A stretch of DNA of 64,000 nucleotides from NCBI GenBank assembly GCA_964023275.1, contig OZ029921.1:28007230-28071229 (forward strand), given 5' to 3'. Below are positions 24,315-37,100 of the stretch, one piece after another. The DNA is from Norana najaformis (lineage: Eukaryota; Annelida; Clitellata; Crassiclitellata; Hormogastridae). The notes under the pieces are model-generated. The model made no database searches, was not told the DNA's origin, and saw nothing but the letters and a program-made list of their open reading frames with translations. Both the position numbers and the translations under genes were made by a program. How positions within the stretch are numbered: the stretch's first letter is position 1; the number at the start of each line of letters is the position of its first letter.

Positions 24315-26250
24315 ATAGATTCAACGATTATTTCATTAACATTGGCCAAACATTGGCTTCTATGATTACAGATAACAAAACATCCTTCCACAAATTCTTG
24401 GGTGATCAACATCCATCTTCGTGTGCAATTGCTATGACCTACCCACAGGAAATCATTGAAATTTCTAAACAAATTCGACCTTCGTACAGTAATGGGACGG
24501 ATAATATTAAACCACATATAGCAAAGGACACTATTGAGGCTGTTGCGCCACTGCTGTCTGAAATTATAAACAGTTCCTTTAGCAACGGAATGGTTCCTGT
24601 TGACATAAAGATGGCTAAGGTTGTACCTTTGTTCAAGTCTGGCAATAAAAGTAAAATCAATAATTATAGGCCTATCTCAATTCTCGCATACTTCTCCAAA
24701 CATTTTGAAATATTAATGCACAATAGGCTTATGGATTACTTTGCCAAAATGAATCTATTATCACTAAACCAACATGGATTTCAAAAAGGGCATTCCACTT
24801 TTATGGCCCTTTTGGACATGCAAGTTAAAATTTCTGAAGCTATAGACCGCAACGAATTTTCATTAGGTATATTCTTTGATTTGTCAAAAAGCATTTGACA
24901 CTGTGAATCATGAGGTCTTACTAAACAAGTTAGAACACTATGGCATTAGAGGTATAGCATTAAAATGGTTTTCTGATTACCTAAATTCCAGGTCCCAGTA
25001 TGTGTACTTTTATGGATTCTCTTCTTATACAAAGGGCATTTATTGTGGTGTACCTCAGGGTTCTATCCAGGGATCACTATTGTTCTTAATATTATATATT
25101 AATGATCTGTCTCTGACGTCTGATCAGTTTCAATTTGTTTTGTTCGCTGATGATACTGTTACGCATTTATGTCTGACAAATCAATTACTTCATTGTTTGA
25201 GCGTGCGAATCGTGAATTGATAATACTATCATCATGGTTTGTAGCAAATAAGCTTTCTTTAAACTTAAAAAACTAACTATGTATTATTCCGTTCACATCG
25301 CAAATCTGCTCTATGTCTAACCTGTTTCTCAAAATTGATGGCAAGGAAATAGCTAGTGCAAAATCATCCAAATTCCTTGGTGTGTATGTAGATCAGCACC
25401 TGATTTGGAGTGAGCACATTGCACATATATCGAGAAAAATTGCAAAAATATAAGCATTCTGTCACGTATCCGCCACTGTGTACCTAAGCATACCTTACAA
25501 GGATTGTACTATTCATTAATATTTCCCTATTTGTCATACTGTAACCTATCCTGGGGGTCCAATTACGCCTCACGTTTAAAGCCCTTGCAAGTCCTCCAGA
25601 AACGTGCACTGCGCACTGTTCATTTACTACCATGGTTTGCAAGTACTAAGTCCATATTTAATTCACACAACATATTACGCCTAGAGAACATCACCAGGTA
25701 CCAAATTGGTTTATTTATGTATCGCTACCATCACCGATTATTACCTGTGACCTTTGATAACTTCTTCCGGCAAGGTACATCGATACACAGCCATAACACT
25801 AGGTCCTCCAGGCATTACCGTTACCATGTAGCTCGTACTAATGTAATAAAGTTCTTTATAAAATGTTCTGGCCCTAAATTATGGAATCCTCTTCCACCTG
25901 ACCTCACTCTAGTTCCTGGCCTTGGTCTCTTTAAGGCACACTTGAAACGCCACTTATTGTCCTCACAGATTTGAACTGTTCACATGATTTATCACTGTTT
26001 CACTTTGCACTGCACTGTTTGGGTTTATTTTGTATAAAATTAAACTTGCCTTTGAATCAGCTTTGGGCTTACATGCCGTACTGCATTAACCGCCTGTATG
26101 TCAATCATGTGAAAGGGCAATCCAGATTGTAGCGGGACATTTGTCCCTTCTGGATTGCCCTTTGATGCCAGCACTTGTTTAGTAATAGTTTCGGTGAAAC
26201 TTGTAACTGTAGATTGTTGGTGATTCAATAAACAATGTTCATTGTTCATT
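24315..26250 (+). mobile_element. CR1/Jockey-like LINE with complete but broken reverse transcriptase
   Basis: Starts at the pre-RT block FNDYFINIGQTLA and continues through YRPISILAYFSKHFEIL, QHGFQKGHST, FDLSKAFDTVNHEVLL, GVPQGSIQGSLLF and VLFADDTV. It then runs to the C-terminal LQVLQKRALRTVH and LWNPLPPDL blocks. A one-base insertion in an A run (24886-24890, inside the FDLSKAFDT motif) shifts the frame, and further stops and shifts follow between 25220 and 25500. The endonuclease is absent. The 3' end is AT-rich with a repeated AATGTTCATTGTTCATT at about 26233. Non-functional. Confidence 0.88.
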
Positions 26251-26460
26251 AACCAAGTTCTTTTCTTGCACCATTCATGTGCTACGAGTTTACGATGACG
26301 CGGTTGACAATATCTACTTGTGCTTACGCTATAAGCGGATATTTGTTCTCGTTTGTTTCTCAGAGGCTAAAGTATGGACTAAGAACAGGCCATTTGTGCC
26401 CAAAACACTAGACTTGCTACAGAAGGGAACCCAGTTTTAAACGATGTTCAGTGGCCTATA

Positions 26461-26695
26461 GTGGGACACGGTGGTGTAGTCGTCTGGTCTGTGGCTCGTA
26501 ACCGGCGGGTCGTGGGTTCGAATCTGCCTCAGGCCACTGCGTAGCGACCATAGACAAGTCGCCCACCCACAGTTGTCTGTGAGGAAGACAACGGGACGGG
26601 AAACCACCTCACTCACCTCATCTCTGGTGGCATAAAGCCAATGAACCTGCTTTCGGGCAGAAAACGCATCACCACCATCACCAGTGGCCTATATG
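26461..26695 (+). mobile_element. tRNA-derived SINE family C, sense copy
   Basis: The head has an A-box-like GGTGTAGTCGTCTGG (about 26473-26487) and an exact B box GGTTCGAATC (26516-26525). A body with ACGGGACGGGAAACCACCTC follows, then a trinucleotide tail of ATC/ACC. A reverse copy lies at 40650-40905. The cloverleaf is not intact, so this is a SINE and not a tRNA gene. Confidence 0.85.
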
Positions 26696-26802
26696 GCGCC
26701 AGGTTTAAGTGTGGGTCTGTCTGTCTGCCTGTCTCTAGTTCTGTTCGTTTTTTCGTCCGTTCGGGTAGTTCGTTAGTTCGTCAAGTCATAACTTGCCCAG
26801 CT

Positions 26803-26882
26803 TATGGCGTGTGTTAACATGTCATATGTTAACATGTCGTATGTTAACATGGCGTGTGTTAACATGGCGTGTGTTAACAAAT
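26803..26882. repeat. 16-bp minisatellite, five copies
   Basis: Units like GTGTTAACATGGCGT/ATGTTAACATGTCGT in tandem, each with a GTTAAC palindrome. Confidence 0.8.
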
Positions 26883-27540
26883 GTCTTACTTACTTGATTA
26901 CTTACTTACTGTAGGTAAATTGCATGCAGAGCTTCAGCTGCGCTTACTGAAGAAAAACAGTCCCTTAAACAGTCACTTAACCTAACCAAAAGAGGCAGTA
27001 ATTGTTATCAAGTGTACGAAAACCATGAGCTGGTTATATCAACGTACATACTGTAATTGGGTGCCAAAGTTTATAGCTTACTAGCACGAATGATATCATC
27101 ATCTAAAAGGCACAAATGCACGGGGTGCGATTTTTAGTAGGAAGCAGAGGATGGTTGGGAGCTAGCATGTCGACCCCTGTGTAAGCAGAGAGACGTAGGC
27201 CTAGTCCCACACAATGTTTAGGTTCACGTGGCACATAAGGTCCTAAGCTTATGTCCCATCCAGTAGTTTTACGTTTATTATGTCAGCCATTGCTACCATA
27301 TACTTTAGCTACTGGTTAGGCTATGTTTGAACTAAAATTGTTTGCACTTTCCGCTTTATCTGCATGTAAAGTAATAAAAGATACTGTCATTTCGCCATAA
27401 AACATAAAACAGTTCAATCCAGTCCTCAGCGGATCCAACTGACCATCTTGGATTGAGCTTGTGACTTTCACACGAACTGCCGCGCATATAAAGTTCTTCT
27501 GTTCGTTGTTGTTATTTGCATTAAGTAATATGACGTCGAT

Positions 27541-28125
27541 GTCCTCTCCTGTCCTCTCGTGTCTTCTCCTCTCGTCTCCTCTCGTCTCTTCTCTACTCGT
27601 CTCCTCTCTTGTCCTCTCGTCTCCTGTCTTATTCTCTCGTCTCATCTAGTGTCGTCCCGTCTCCCCTACCCTACTCTCCTCTCCTCTGCTCTGCTCTTCT
27701 CTGCTCTGCTCTTCTCTGCTCTGCTCTTCTCTGCTCTGCTCTTCTCTGCTCTTCTCTGCTCTTCTCTGCTCTCCGCTGCTCTGCACTCCTCTCCTCTCCT
27801 CTGCTCTTCTCTGCTCTCCGCTGCTCTGCACTCCTCTCCTCTCCTCTCCTCTGCTCTACTATGCTCTCCTCTGTTCTCCTCTCGTTTCCTCTCGTCTCCT
27901 CTCGTGCCCTTTCGTCTTCTCTCGTGTCGTCTCGTCTCTCCTCTCCTCTCCTCTCCTCTGCTCTCCTCTTCTCTCGTCTCCTCTCGTGCCCTTTCGGCCT
28001 CTCTCGTGTCGTCTCGTCTCGTCTCCTCTGCTCTGCTCTCCCCTCCTCTGCTCTCTTATTCTCTCGTCTCTTCGTCTCTTCTCGTCTCCTATATGGTCTC
28101 GATTCCTCTCGTTTCCTCTCGTTCT
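27541..28125. repeat. 585-bp polypyrimidine (CTCTCCTCTGCT) block
   Basis: Almost pure C/T on the plus strand, built of degenerate CTCTT/CTGCT/CTCGT pentamers with longer-period duplications (for example 27760-27790 repeated at 27808-27840). The 180-190 codon open frames over it, in two plus frames and on the minus strand, are Leu/Ser- or Arg/Glu-only and not genes. Confidence 0.9.
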
Positions 28126-28494
28126 TCGCCATAAATGATATTAGATTTTATGTAGCATAATAAAACATTCGTTTAATGCTGTCGTCGCTCGCTACAATTT
28201 TTATGTCAATGACAAAACTGAATTAATCGGTGTAACACAATAAATGTCTGCTACAGTGTTTATTATTATGCTAATTAATGGATTAACAAAAAATATCATG
28301 CTTCAGGTTTTGTAAAAATATGAGACAGGAAACACCAAAATAACAATCAGCCGATCGTTCTGAAACTAATATCTACAGTATAAACAACAATTATTGATCG
28401 TAGATACTCAGACGTGATTAAAGAAACGATTCCTGATCTTAACGAATCACACATGAGCGAGAATAATGCCACGGATCTTGCCTGATTTCTGCAG

Positions 28495-28985
28495 TTACCC
28501 TTGTCCATATTTTGACTTGCAGCAGGTTTGACTATTGTAATGCCATCAATACGGGCCTGCCCATGGGATCCAATGGGCAGCTTGAGCGTGTCATGCGTGC
28601 AGCTGTAAGGCTTGTTGGTGGCATTTCCAAACTTGACCATATATCGCATTATATGCGTGATGTATTTCATTGGCAGTCGGTTACACAACGCATCGAATAT
28701 AAAATTTCGATGTGGGTAGGCGATGCCAGTTGGGGGAAGCGCCTGCCTACTTGCGTGTGCTTTGTTGCCCCGTTTCGGATTTGGCTGGCAGTGAACATCT
28801 TCGTTCCACGACTCGAGGTGTGTTCTTCTTGTTCTTGCAGTGCAACATCGCGCCTTTTAAGTGGTTGGGCCACCCACCTAGAATGGCCTACCTCTTGATC
28901 TGCGTTTCCTTCTGGCTACGCATTTCACCCACACCTATAAACTCCTCTCTTTCGCTAGTGATGTACTGACCGAGCTAGGCACTGC
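28495..28985 (+). mobile_element. CR1/L2-like LINE 3' fragment, decayed
   Basis: Encodes SRFDYCNAINTGLP, then LERVMRAAVRLVGG and MRDVFHWQSVTQRIEYKI, then in shifted frames AYLRVLC and SASDVLTEL. This is the post-RT region of the type seen at 22560-23095. Multiple shifts; no RT remains. Confidence 0.75.
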
Positions 28986-29244
28986 TTAAGGACGCTGCGC
29001 TTGCCAGTGTCTTATGCACAGTGCCAAGCTACCACCCATGGCGTATATACACAGCTAGATAATTTTAGCAACCTGGTTATAATTAAAGTCGCTATATCGT
29101 GTAATTTCATATATCTGTCCATGTCTATGCGATTGCCCGCCCTTTGATGTTAGGCATGAAGTAATTTAAGACAACTAGATAAGAGCCCTCAATAATTTAG
29201 GCGCAAGGCCTGCCATGGTTTCAGCCCTAGATGGTTAGATTTCA

Positions 29245-29720
29245 CCAGCAAGCGACCAAAGAACAATGCATAGGCGGAAGTGGGTGTTTGACCTGTTACC
29301 TTGAATTTTATGAAGTTTATTTTACTTTGTGATTCCTTACAATCTGTGCTGCGTACAACTGCCTGCCTTGTTTTTCGACTTCCTCCAAGATCTCCCGTTC
29401 GAGACTTAATGTCTTCGAAATTACATTGGTTATATTTACCAACTAGGGTCCAGTTTAAAGCTGCTGTCATTGTATGCACGGTGCTTCAAGGGGTGGCACT
29501 GCGCTACCCTTCTGAGTTGTGCATTCCATTCATACTTAATCCCACCAGGACAAACTTAAGATCAGCCTCCTCTGACCAACTGTTTGTCGCAGCTTATCAA
29601 GGAAGACAAGTGGTTTCTGTGACACTGGTCCTCATCTGTAAAATTCACTACCATCATCTTTAGCGGACCTTTCTCTTCATCTTATCTCATGTCGCAAACA
29701 GTTGTAGACATACATGTATC
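29245..29720 (+). mobile_element. LINE 3' fragment, decayed
   Basis: Contains DLMSSKLHWLYLPTRVQFK, then LRYPSELCIPFILNP and LRSASSDQLFVA, the usual LHWLP..R..FK to S..LRSS.. C-terminal order of CR1-like elements. Frames shift several times. Confidence 0.7.
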
Positions 29721-30195
29721 TTTTTCAGCTACCCGCAATATTGAGGTGAATTCATAAATCAGGGCGATGTAAATATTTCAACAACAATGTCATCTTATGT
29801 TAAAGATATGAGGCGAAATATGACAATTTTCCCATATGGGTTGCATACGTCACACATAAGGGCCCGTATGACGAGAATATGACGAGATTCCCATATATCC
29901 TCATTTGGGCTCACATGTGGGGAAAATGGAGTCTATATGGGAATATCATCAAACTATCACCATATCTTCTACATAATTGCCACACTGCTGTTGGGGATCT
30001 GATTAATAATAATAAAAAAATTAACAATTAATGGGAAAATGGTATCTAAGACGATGGCTAAATTTACCTTGCTGCTCATGCTCTTTGTCTGCATGCTTTT
30101 ACTGCAAAGTTTGCAGACCTATGAAATCTCGTACCGGTAACATGCATTTGAAATAACAACTGTCCAGTCTTTACAGGGTTCAGCCGGGGATCAGA

Positions 30196-31404
30196 CTACC
30201 GTCTTACTGAGTTCGTCACTAAGGACGAAGACCTTGAGCTGGGCATAAAGGAGGATGACCTCGACGATTTGCTTGACCCCAGAAGCGTCACGGCCGTCTG
30301 AAGTTGCTGGGTTTGGGCGAAGAAAGGGTGCAGTTCGAGATGGCCTTTCCTCGAGCCATAGCACAGGCTCAGAAGCATGACCTTGAGCCGCAACCGGAAA
30401 CTGCGACCTCCGAGGCAGTAGAGGAAGAAGTTGGCGGCGTAGTTGAAGTGGACTAGAAGGTTGTTGACGGCCTTGGCAATGTTGTACGAGGTGCCCGGAT
30501 AGTAGGGCTGGAGAACTACGAGTATGATGCTCGGAGCCGTGAAGAAGATGAAGCTGAACGAAGCAGCCAGGCACATCATCGTCGTCATGCGTGACCTGCG
30601 CCTCTTCTGATTTCTCCCAACCGCTCCTCCTCCGACGCTCGATCGGATCGTCCGGCTGCGCGCCAGGACCCGGATGACGAGAATGTTACAGACGAGGATC
30701 ACGGCGATCGGAAGCAGAGTCACGAACGCAAAGACTATCCACGGTCGGATGTACCTTTCGAAGTACGCGTACGGCGCCGGGGCACCGCAGTTGGAGCGTA
30801 CTTCTCCCGACTGGAGGTACTCCGTGCCTCGCGTCCAGAACATGTGGAAGTTCTTGGCGACGGCCACACCTGTCGCGACGCAGCAGAGTATGACGGCACG
30901 CCGGTGCGTGCAGAAGTCAACCTTGCGCAGCGGAAAGCAGACGGCGACGAGTCTGTCCAAGGTCAAAAGGGTCAGGTTCCAGATGGCGATGTCCCCGAAC
31001 GAGTAGTAGAAGAACTTGTTAAAACGGCACCACCACGCGCCGAGCTCCGTGAGGTCGACGAAACGACAGGCGCGCAGCCATTGGCTGAGGAAACCGACAA
31101 GGTAGACACCGATCGCCGCCAGAGACATGGTGATCAGGTAGACACCGCTAGAGGTCGTCCTCGTCGGATGCCGACCGGTGACGAGGACCGTCAGCAGGTT
31201 GCCGACGATGCCTAGAACGAAAATGGGCGGCGAGCAGTAGGCCCAGATAAGACGGTCGACCTCCGTGTTACCGACGGTCGTCACCCCCGCGGGAGAGTAA
31301 GAGAGGCCCTGGTCGGATGAGGCGTTGTCCACAGCCCCGTCCGAGATGCTGGCGTTGCTCGATATGATCTCCGTCACATTCCGAGCGAACAGTTCGTTTC
31401 TCAT
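30196..31404 (-). CDS. class A (rhodopsin-like) G-protein-coupled receptor, intronless, orphan
   Basis: A single minus-strand exon of 402 codons, GC-rich against AT-rich flanks. The extracellular N-terminus has three N-glycosylation sequons (N9, N17, N27). Seven hydrophobic segments lie at about 54-76 (GN at 68-69), 87-108, 126-157, 169-188, 220-246, 273-298 and 308-331. C126 at the start of TM3 and C206 in loop 2 can form the usual disulfide. The DRY box reads DRL (150-152). TM7 ends NYAANFFLYCL instead of NPxxY. TM6 has TAP where CWxP is usual, and TM2 has Gly99 where Asp2.50 normally sits. A basic third loop (KRRRSR, 267-272) and a Ser-rich tail (377-394) could serve G-protein coupling and phosphorylation. 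The closest style is invertebrate peptide-receptor-like orphans; the ligand is unknown. The ATG at 31404 is the first in the frame. Confidence 0.88.
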   Translation of the reverse strand: MRNELFARNVTEIISSNASISDGAVDNASSDQGLSYSPAGVTTVGNTEVDRLIWAYCSPPIFVLGIVGNLLTVLVTGRHPTRTTSSGVYLITMSLAAIGVYLVGFLSQWLRACRFVDLTELGAWWCRFNKFFYYSFGDIAIWNLTLLTLDRLVAVCFPLRKVDFCTHRRAVILCCVATGVAVAKNFHMFWTRGTEYLQSGEVRSNCGAPAPYAYFERYIRPWIVFAFVTLLPIAVILVCNILVIRVLARSRTIRSSVGGGAVGRNQKRRRSRMTTMMCLAASFSFIFFTAPSIILVVLQPYYPGTSYNIAKAVNNLLVHFNYAANFFLYCLGGRSFRLRLKVMLLSLCYGSRKGHLELHPFFAQTQQLQTAVTLLGSSKSSRSSSFMPSSRSSSLVTNSVRR

Positions 31405-31904
31405 TCTGTACTAGTGCTCGAACGTCTACAGTCTCATGACTCCACTGAAACGTAAACGAAAACGCAGGTCACGTAATGTAAAATCTGTTTTATGTATGCA
31501 TTCTTGCGCAGACGGGGCCTTTGTGAAGTTGAAGTTTAAATATTACCCAGCCAGCACACACACACATTGGTACAATGCTGGACCAACTTAGTCCAACACC
31601 GTGTTCTGGCTGGGAGCATTCATTGCTAAAAAATAATGCTATGCAAAGTCAGACACCAACGCTTTAAGAAGCTACACAAATTGATCAGTAGCACCATACA
31701 ACCGTTGTTCCTGATGGCGTTGTATGTGCATGAAAACTTATGTAGCACCATTTAAGCAGCTCTCAAAAGGCCCGACCATATGTGTTTGTATACATCGACT
31801 GTATGAAGCCACTGTATGGCAGACTGTTTTCGATTACAAGACAGTTCACGCCTTTGTGCTAAATTAGCACACTGCAATGTCACCATATACTTGTAAGAGT
31901 GTTT

Positions 31905-31926
31905 GGAAGAAAAAGAGGAGGAGGAA

Positions 31927-31958
<32 letters not shown>

Positions 31959-32285
31959 AGAAGAAAAAAGAAACAGAAGAAGAAGAAGAAGAAGTGCGGA
32001 CCCTTAAGCTAACTAAGAGAGGCAGCCATGGGTATGAAGTGTTAGCGACTTCATTTTCCTTAGCATCGGCATATGAGAGTAGATGACCAGTCCACTCCCT
32101 CGCTGTCTGATCGTCCCATCGACAGTGTATGGTCATTGTACTCGTATCATAGGTGAGTTCGCTATGGGGCGTAAGTGGAGCAGAAATTTTAAAATATCAA
32201 ATGTCCTGGTGGGGATTTGACCCCCAAACTCTCCAGAGATAGTCCAATACTCTAACCACTAAGCTATCGCGCTTCCCAATGTAAC
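31905..32285 (-). mobile_element. SINE family A, best copy, antisense, with (GAA)n tail
   Basis: The reverse complement starts with a good tRNA-like head: ATAGCTTAGTGGTTAGAG (A box, near 32265) and GGGGTCAAATCCCC (B box, near 32215). The body shared with four other copies follows, and it ends in a long CTT tract, seen here as (GAA)n at 31911-31995. Internal Pol III promoter boxes and a simple 3' tail define it as a tRNA-derived SINE. Confidence 0.85.
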
Positions 32286-32289
32286 GTAG

Positions 32290-33200
32290 CTGGGAATCTT
32301 AAATTTCATTGAAATCTCAGCTCATTTTGTAGCGCCGTAGAAATTGGCCATAACCCAACAGCAGACGACGTTCGTGTTTATATTACCAGACGGTAAGAGA
32401 CGATCGTGGAGCCTAAAGAACTCTGAACAATTCTCTTGCTTCACAAGACTGTTTCATCTGACGCCAGCCGATTCATAGTGACAACGCAGTGACTCAGACT
32501 ACACAGAATTTCATTGGCTGACATCTTTCTGCGTGCAAAAGCATGCCATTCAATGTATTATGTATGTATGTATTTATGTTCCAAGTCGCTCGAACAAGCT
32601 TATTCATAGGGGTTGATTTAAGAAGGAAATCGATAAGGGAGATGGAGATGGATTCGGTTCCGAATTCAAGAGGCCTAACATGTAGACAGGCAGGAGGTAG
32701 ACGGATGCTTCCACGCCGAACGCCATTCGACGTATGCAGAGCAAGTAAGTAGTAAGTAAGTAAGTAAGACATTTGTTAATACGCCGTATGTCCATCGGCT
32801 GAGCGAGGAATCATAGACGTAAAATCGTAAAAGGCGTAGAGCAGATGGTTTTGAAGTTGCAAAAATAAGGATGCTGCATACGAGGATAAGAGAGAGCTTC
32901 CGGGAAGGACTGTTAAATGTTGTTTCAATTTCGAATGAAAGGCAGAATGAAGCAGCTGTAGTAAGACTGATAGAGTCTTTGAATTGATACAATTATGTAT
33001 CCGTCAGAGTGAAACCTGAAGTCGAGTGCCGTTTGTTTCGAAACATGATGACAATCCTGATTCAGGGTGTTCTATGAAATTCGAGCAGCTTGCCATCATA
33101 TTTTGGGCGAATTGGTCCAATGCACGAGCATGCGATATCGTGTCGAGAGGATGAGTCAGTCATCACGAAAAGATGCTAAACGTTGCACGGTTTGCTGTGT
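32290..33200. other. non-coding stretch, nothing recognised
   Basis: Short open frames without protein character. A small (TAAG)n run is seen at about 32744-32768. Confidence 0.4.
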
Positions 33201-33219
33201 TTTCCCCGACAGCTTATAA

Positions 33220-33500
33220 TATTATGTATGTATGTATGTATGTGTGTGTAGGTATGTGTGTATGTATGTATGTATTTATGTATGTCTTTATGTATGGCTT
33301 TATGTATGAATGTATGAATGTATGTATGTATGTATGTATGTATTTATATATGTATTTATGTATGTATTTATGTATGTATGTATGTATTTATGTATGTATG
33401 TAAGTGTGGATGTGTGTATGTATGCATGTATGTATGTATTTATTTATGTACGTGTGTATGTATTTATGTATGTATGTGTATGTATGTATGTGTCAATATG
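33220..33500. repeat. (TATG)n microsatellite
   Basis: About 280 bases of TATG/TATT/TGTG tetramers. Open frames here are Met-Tyr-Val-Cys repeats and not coding. An interrupted (AT)n tract follows at 33567-33603. Confidence 0.9.
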
Positions 33501-33570
33501 CTGAATATAATGTGTTTTAAGTGCCTCACAAAGGCTCTTAACGAGTGATTATATACATGGATACATATAT

Positions 33571-33601
<31 letters not shown>

Positions 33602-33751
33602 AATGAATTTAATATTTTAAATTCGCACTAGGCAGACTTAGAGTGCAACCTAAATCACAAAAACTCAAACATTAAATTACGAAAACCGTGAGAACACTGG
33701 AACCTTCTCTCACTGGAGATGTAAGTTCTGCAAACATGCGAACTAATAATA

Positions 33752-33815
33752 CCTAGTGTACATAGGACCTAGTGTACATAGGACCTAGTGTACATAGAAC
33801 CGAGTGTACATAGGA
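33752..33815. repeat. 16-bp minisatellite, four copies
   Basis: Four units of CCTAGTGTACATAGGA with one or two substitutions; a partial fifth unit follows. Confidence 0.85.
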
Positions 33816-34439
33816 CCTACTGTTCCTGACATACATGCAAAGTCTATTAATTAAAAAATTGTACTCATTCCCGAAACCATACAACACAAAATTAGCATCT
33901 TAAGAGCGATGTTACATGAAGTTAACACGAACTTAACAAATTTTAGCATAGCAACATATTTTAGAGACATGAAGTCCGAAGTGCCTAAACCTGCAATAGC
34001 AGTGCAGTGCTCCTACTGACTCCTATAAAGAAATGGAAACACTTTACGGTAGGTCTACATTGTAAACATTGTTCCATCACATATCAAGATCAATCAGTTG
34101 ATTATGATTAAACCTTAATGTAACCGAGGTATGATGTACGATTGGAAGACTATGTTCTGCTGTAAATAGAGCCGTAATATTTACATTAAACCTTGAGAGT
34201 TGCTGAAAATATTATTGCTAGCAGAATATAATGTGCGTATTATGCTATTTACATCACTCTGTAACTTATTACCAGCACAAAATAACGCCTAAATATTTTA
34301 CCTGAGTTGTCCGCGACACCTACTTTCGGCAAAAACACTAAGGCAAAGAGGCTTCATACCGTGGCACAACTGCTCGTCAACAGGATTTGACACAATTATA
34401 CATAATTGACTGCTAACCACTCTGCATTTATCAATTGGA

Positions 34440-34809
34440 GCCTGAAACTCGGCTACTTATGCTAATAACAGTATAATATCATCAGCATACATTACGCATC
34501 CAATCCAAGACTTGCTGATACAGATAACTAAAACTGCTTCTGTAACATCAACAATGAACTTATCTACAAAGATATTAAACAACGAGGGTGACAGAGAACT
34601 CCTCTGCCGCACACCACTCCTAACTAAAATGACTTGGACACAGTACCGTTCCAACACAGGGCAACAGATAACTCATTACACAGATAACTACTGTAGAATA
34701 ATAACCACCCACAAAAGGCAACCGGACTTTGACTGGATGTAATACTGCTGGTATTGATATACTCTGTCATACGCCTTACTGATGTCACGGGCCGCTGGAA
34801 AACCCTGTG

Positions 34810-34835
<26 letters not shown>
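34440..34835 (-). mobile_element. LINE reverse transcriptase fragment, decayed
   Basis: The minus strand encodes DISKAYDRVYQYQ (RT motif A region), then VRSGVRQRSSLSPSLFNIF and, in the same frame, VMYADDIILLLA (catalytic box). Stops and shifts occur between the pieces. Confidence 0.8.
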
Positions 34836-35531
<696 letters not shown>

Positions 35532-35589
35532 AAGGAAGCGAAAAATACGCTACTCTCTTATGTAGTGGTTCCAACAACTGAGAAAGCCA

Positions 35590-36010
35590 TGGCTGCTGAC
35601 TTTAAATATTTACCAGGAATTGGGAATAGCGGTCACGTCTGTTTGAAGTGGGACTTGTACTGCGGCTGCGAACAAAGTTTCAGTTGTAGAAATGTTTACT
35701 TGTTCAACAGAAGCGAACACGGATTCATAGAACCCTACACTGAGGAGCCCCTTTAATAAAATAATTGATTTCAAAGGAGACTAGGCGGACGCATTTAAAA
35801 GGTACTCTGAAAGAAGCACTGAATAACTTGTGCCAGTTACACAATGAGCTAAAAGAAATAAAAAATCCTATATGGATGACAAGATCGGTGAAAAAGCTTA
35901 TTAAAAGGAAATTATCCAAGCAAAATTATTTAACCAAGCGGGGATATGAGGAAAAGCAGAAAAGCAGAGGGGATAGAAGGCAGAGTAGAAGAGTCGAGGG
36001 ATAGGAGAAA
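35590..36010 (+). mobile_element. LINE fragment, endonuclease end to pre-RT linker
   Basis: Encodes PGIGNSGHVCLKWDLYCG, the SDH-type C-terminal motif of the APE endonuclease, with Gly in place of the usual Asp. Then, in a shifted frame, comes LNNLCQLHNELKEIKNPIWM followed by a basic stretch typical of the linker before RT. No RT follows. Confidence 0.65.
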
Positions 36011-36750
36011 GCAGAATAGGAAGGGCAACAAGCCTATTTCGGTCATCCCCACAACTGAGAATCGTTTACATCGTTACAGCTTCGTAGAAACATATCAAAA
36101 CGGTTGCATCGATGTGAGGAAAAAAGCGCAAGTAAGTAACAAAATGACTTTCGCTGGTTTTAACTTCTCATTGGCATGTTGTTAATCTCCTTTCCTACAA
36201 CAGTCATTGACTACCAAAGCGAACGATTTCAAGAAGAGGTGTTAAGTTGCATCCAAAACTGAGTCACACAAACCTATTATATATAATACATTATATTATA
36301 TATTATACATATATGTCAGCCAGTCAGAGCCATAAATAAGCCTAAATATCAGGATACGATTCGTATACAGTTCGCAGAAGACCACATATAATGTGTAGAA
36401 GTGCAAGGTATAGGGAAATGTATCTTTTCAAATTGGCCGACCAACTGAATCAGTCCTTCCCCTACACGAATGGCAAGTTATGTGCACTGTATCCCTTCGT
36501 TAACGTCATTCTTTGATATAAATATATAGGCCTATGTACAAACAAATATTAGTATATATTTGTTTATATTTACAAACGTGGGTGTAACGAGCTGCATCAG
36601 AAGACGGATATATCGCCTTGCCTATACATGTATCATGACGACGACGACGAAGAAGATGAGGAGGAGGAGGAGAAGTTGTTTAAAGGCGGTGTAGATGATG
36701 AAGAACGTTGCTTCAACCTCGCTGTCGTGCCTGCTGTCCAGACCAAGATG

Positions 36751-36881
<131 letters not shown>

Positions 36882-36934
36882 GTGTGTGTATGTGTATATA
36901 TATGTGTATATAAAATCTGAGTCTGAATTCACAC

Positions 36935-37100
36935 TGCATGTTCTCACCGTTGGGTGCTGGATCTTGTACGCAGTTCGGATGGACAATTCCCAGCCATCGC
37001 TCACACGTTGGGCAACTTTTTGGTCGCAAGTGTTGGACCAATGTTCTCTAACATTGTCCCAACGTGTGTGTGCTGGTTGGGACGGTGTTGGGTGGGCGAA
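36935..37100. repeat. short dispersed repeat with AACGTGTGTGTGCTGG motif
   Basis: The ATTGTCCCAACGTGTGTGTG and CTGGTTGGGA blocks recur at 47427-47545 and 49646-49750, and weakly at 31570-31620 and 44075-44180. Probably a small non-autonomous element; boundaries unclear. Confidence 0.4.

Noticed and set aside
26461..26530. Genuine tRNA gene
   Set aside because: A and B boxes are present but the stems do not pair into a cloverleaf, and a conserved non-tRNA body with a simple tail follows; it is a SINE head. The same applies at 55205, 59660, 32215 and 61340.
27559..28160. 180-190 codon Ser/Leu-rich and Arg/Glu-rich frames
   Set aside because: Products of the polypyrimidine block; present in several frames and both strands.
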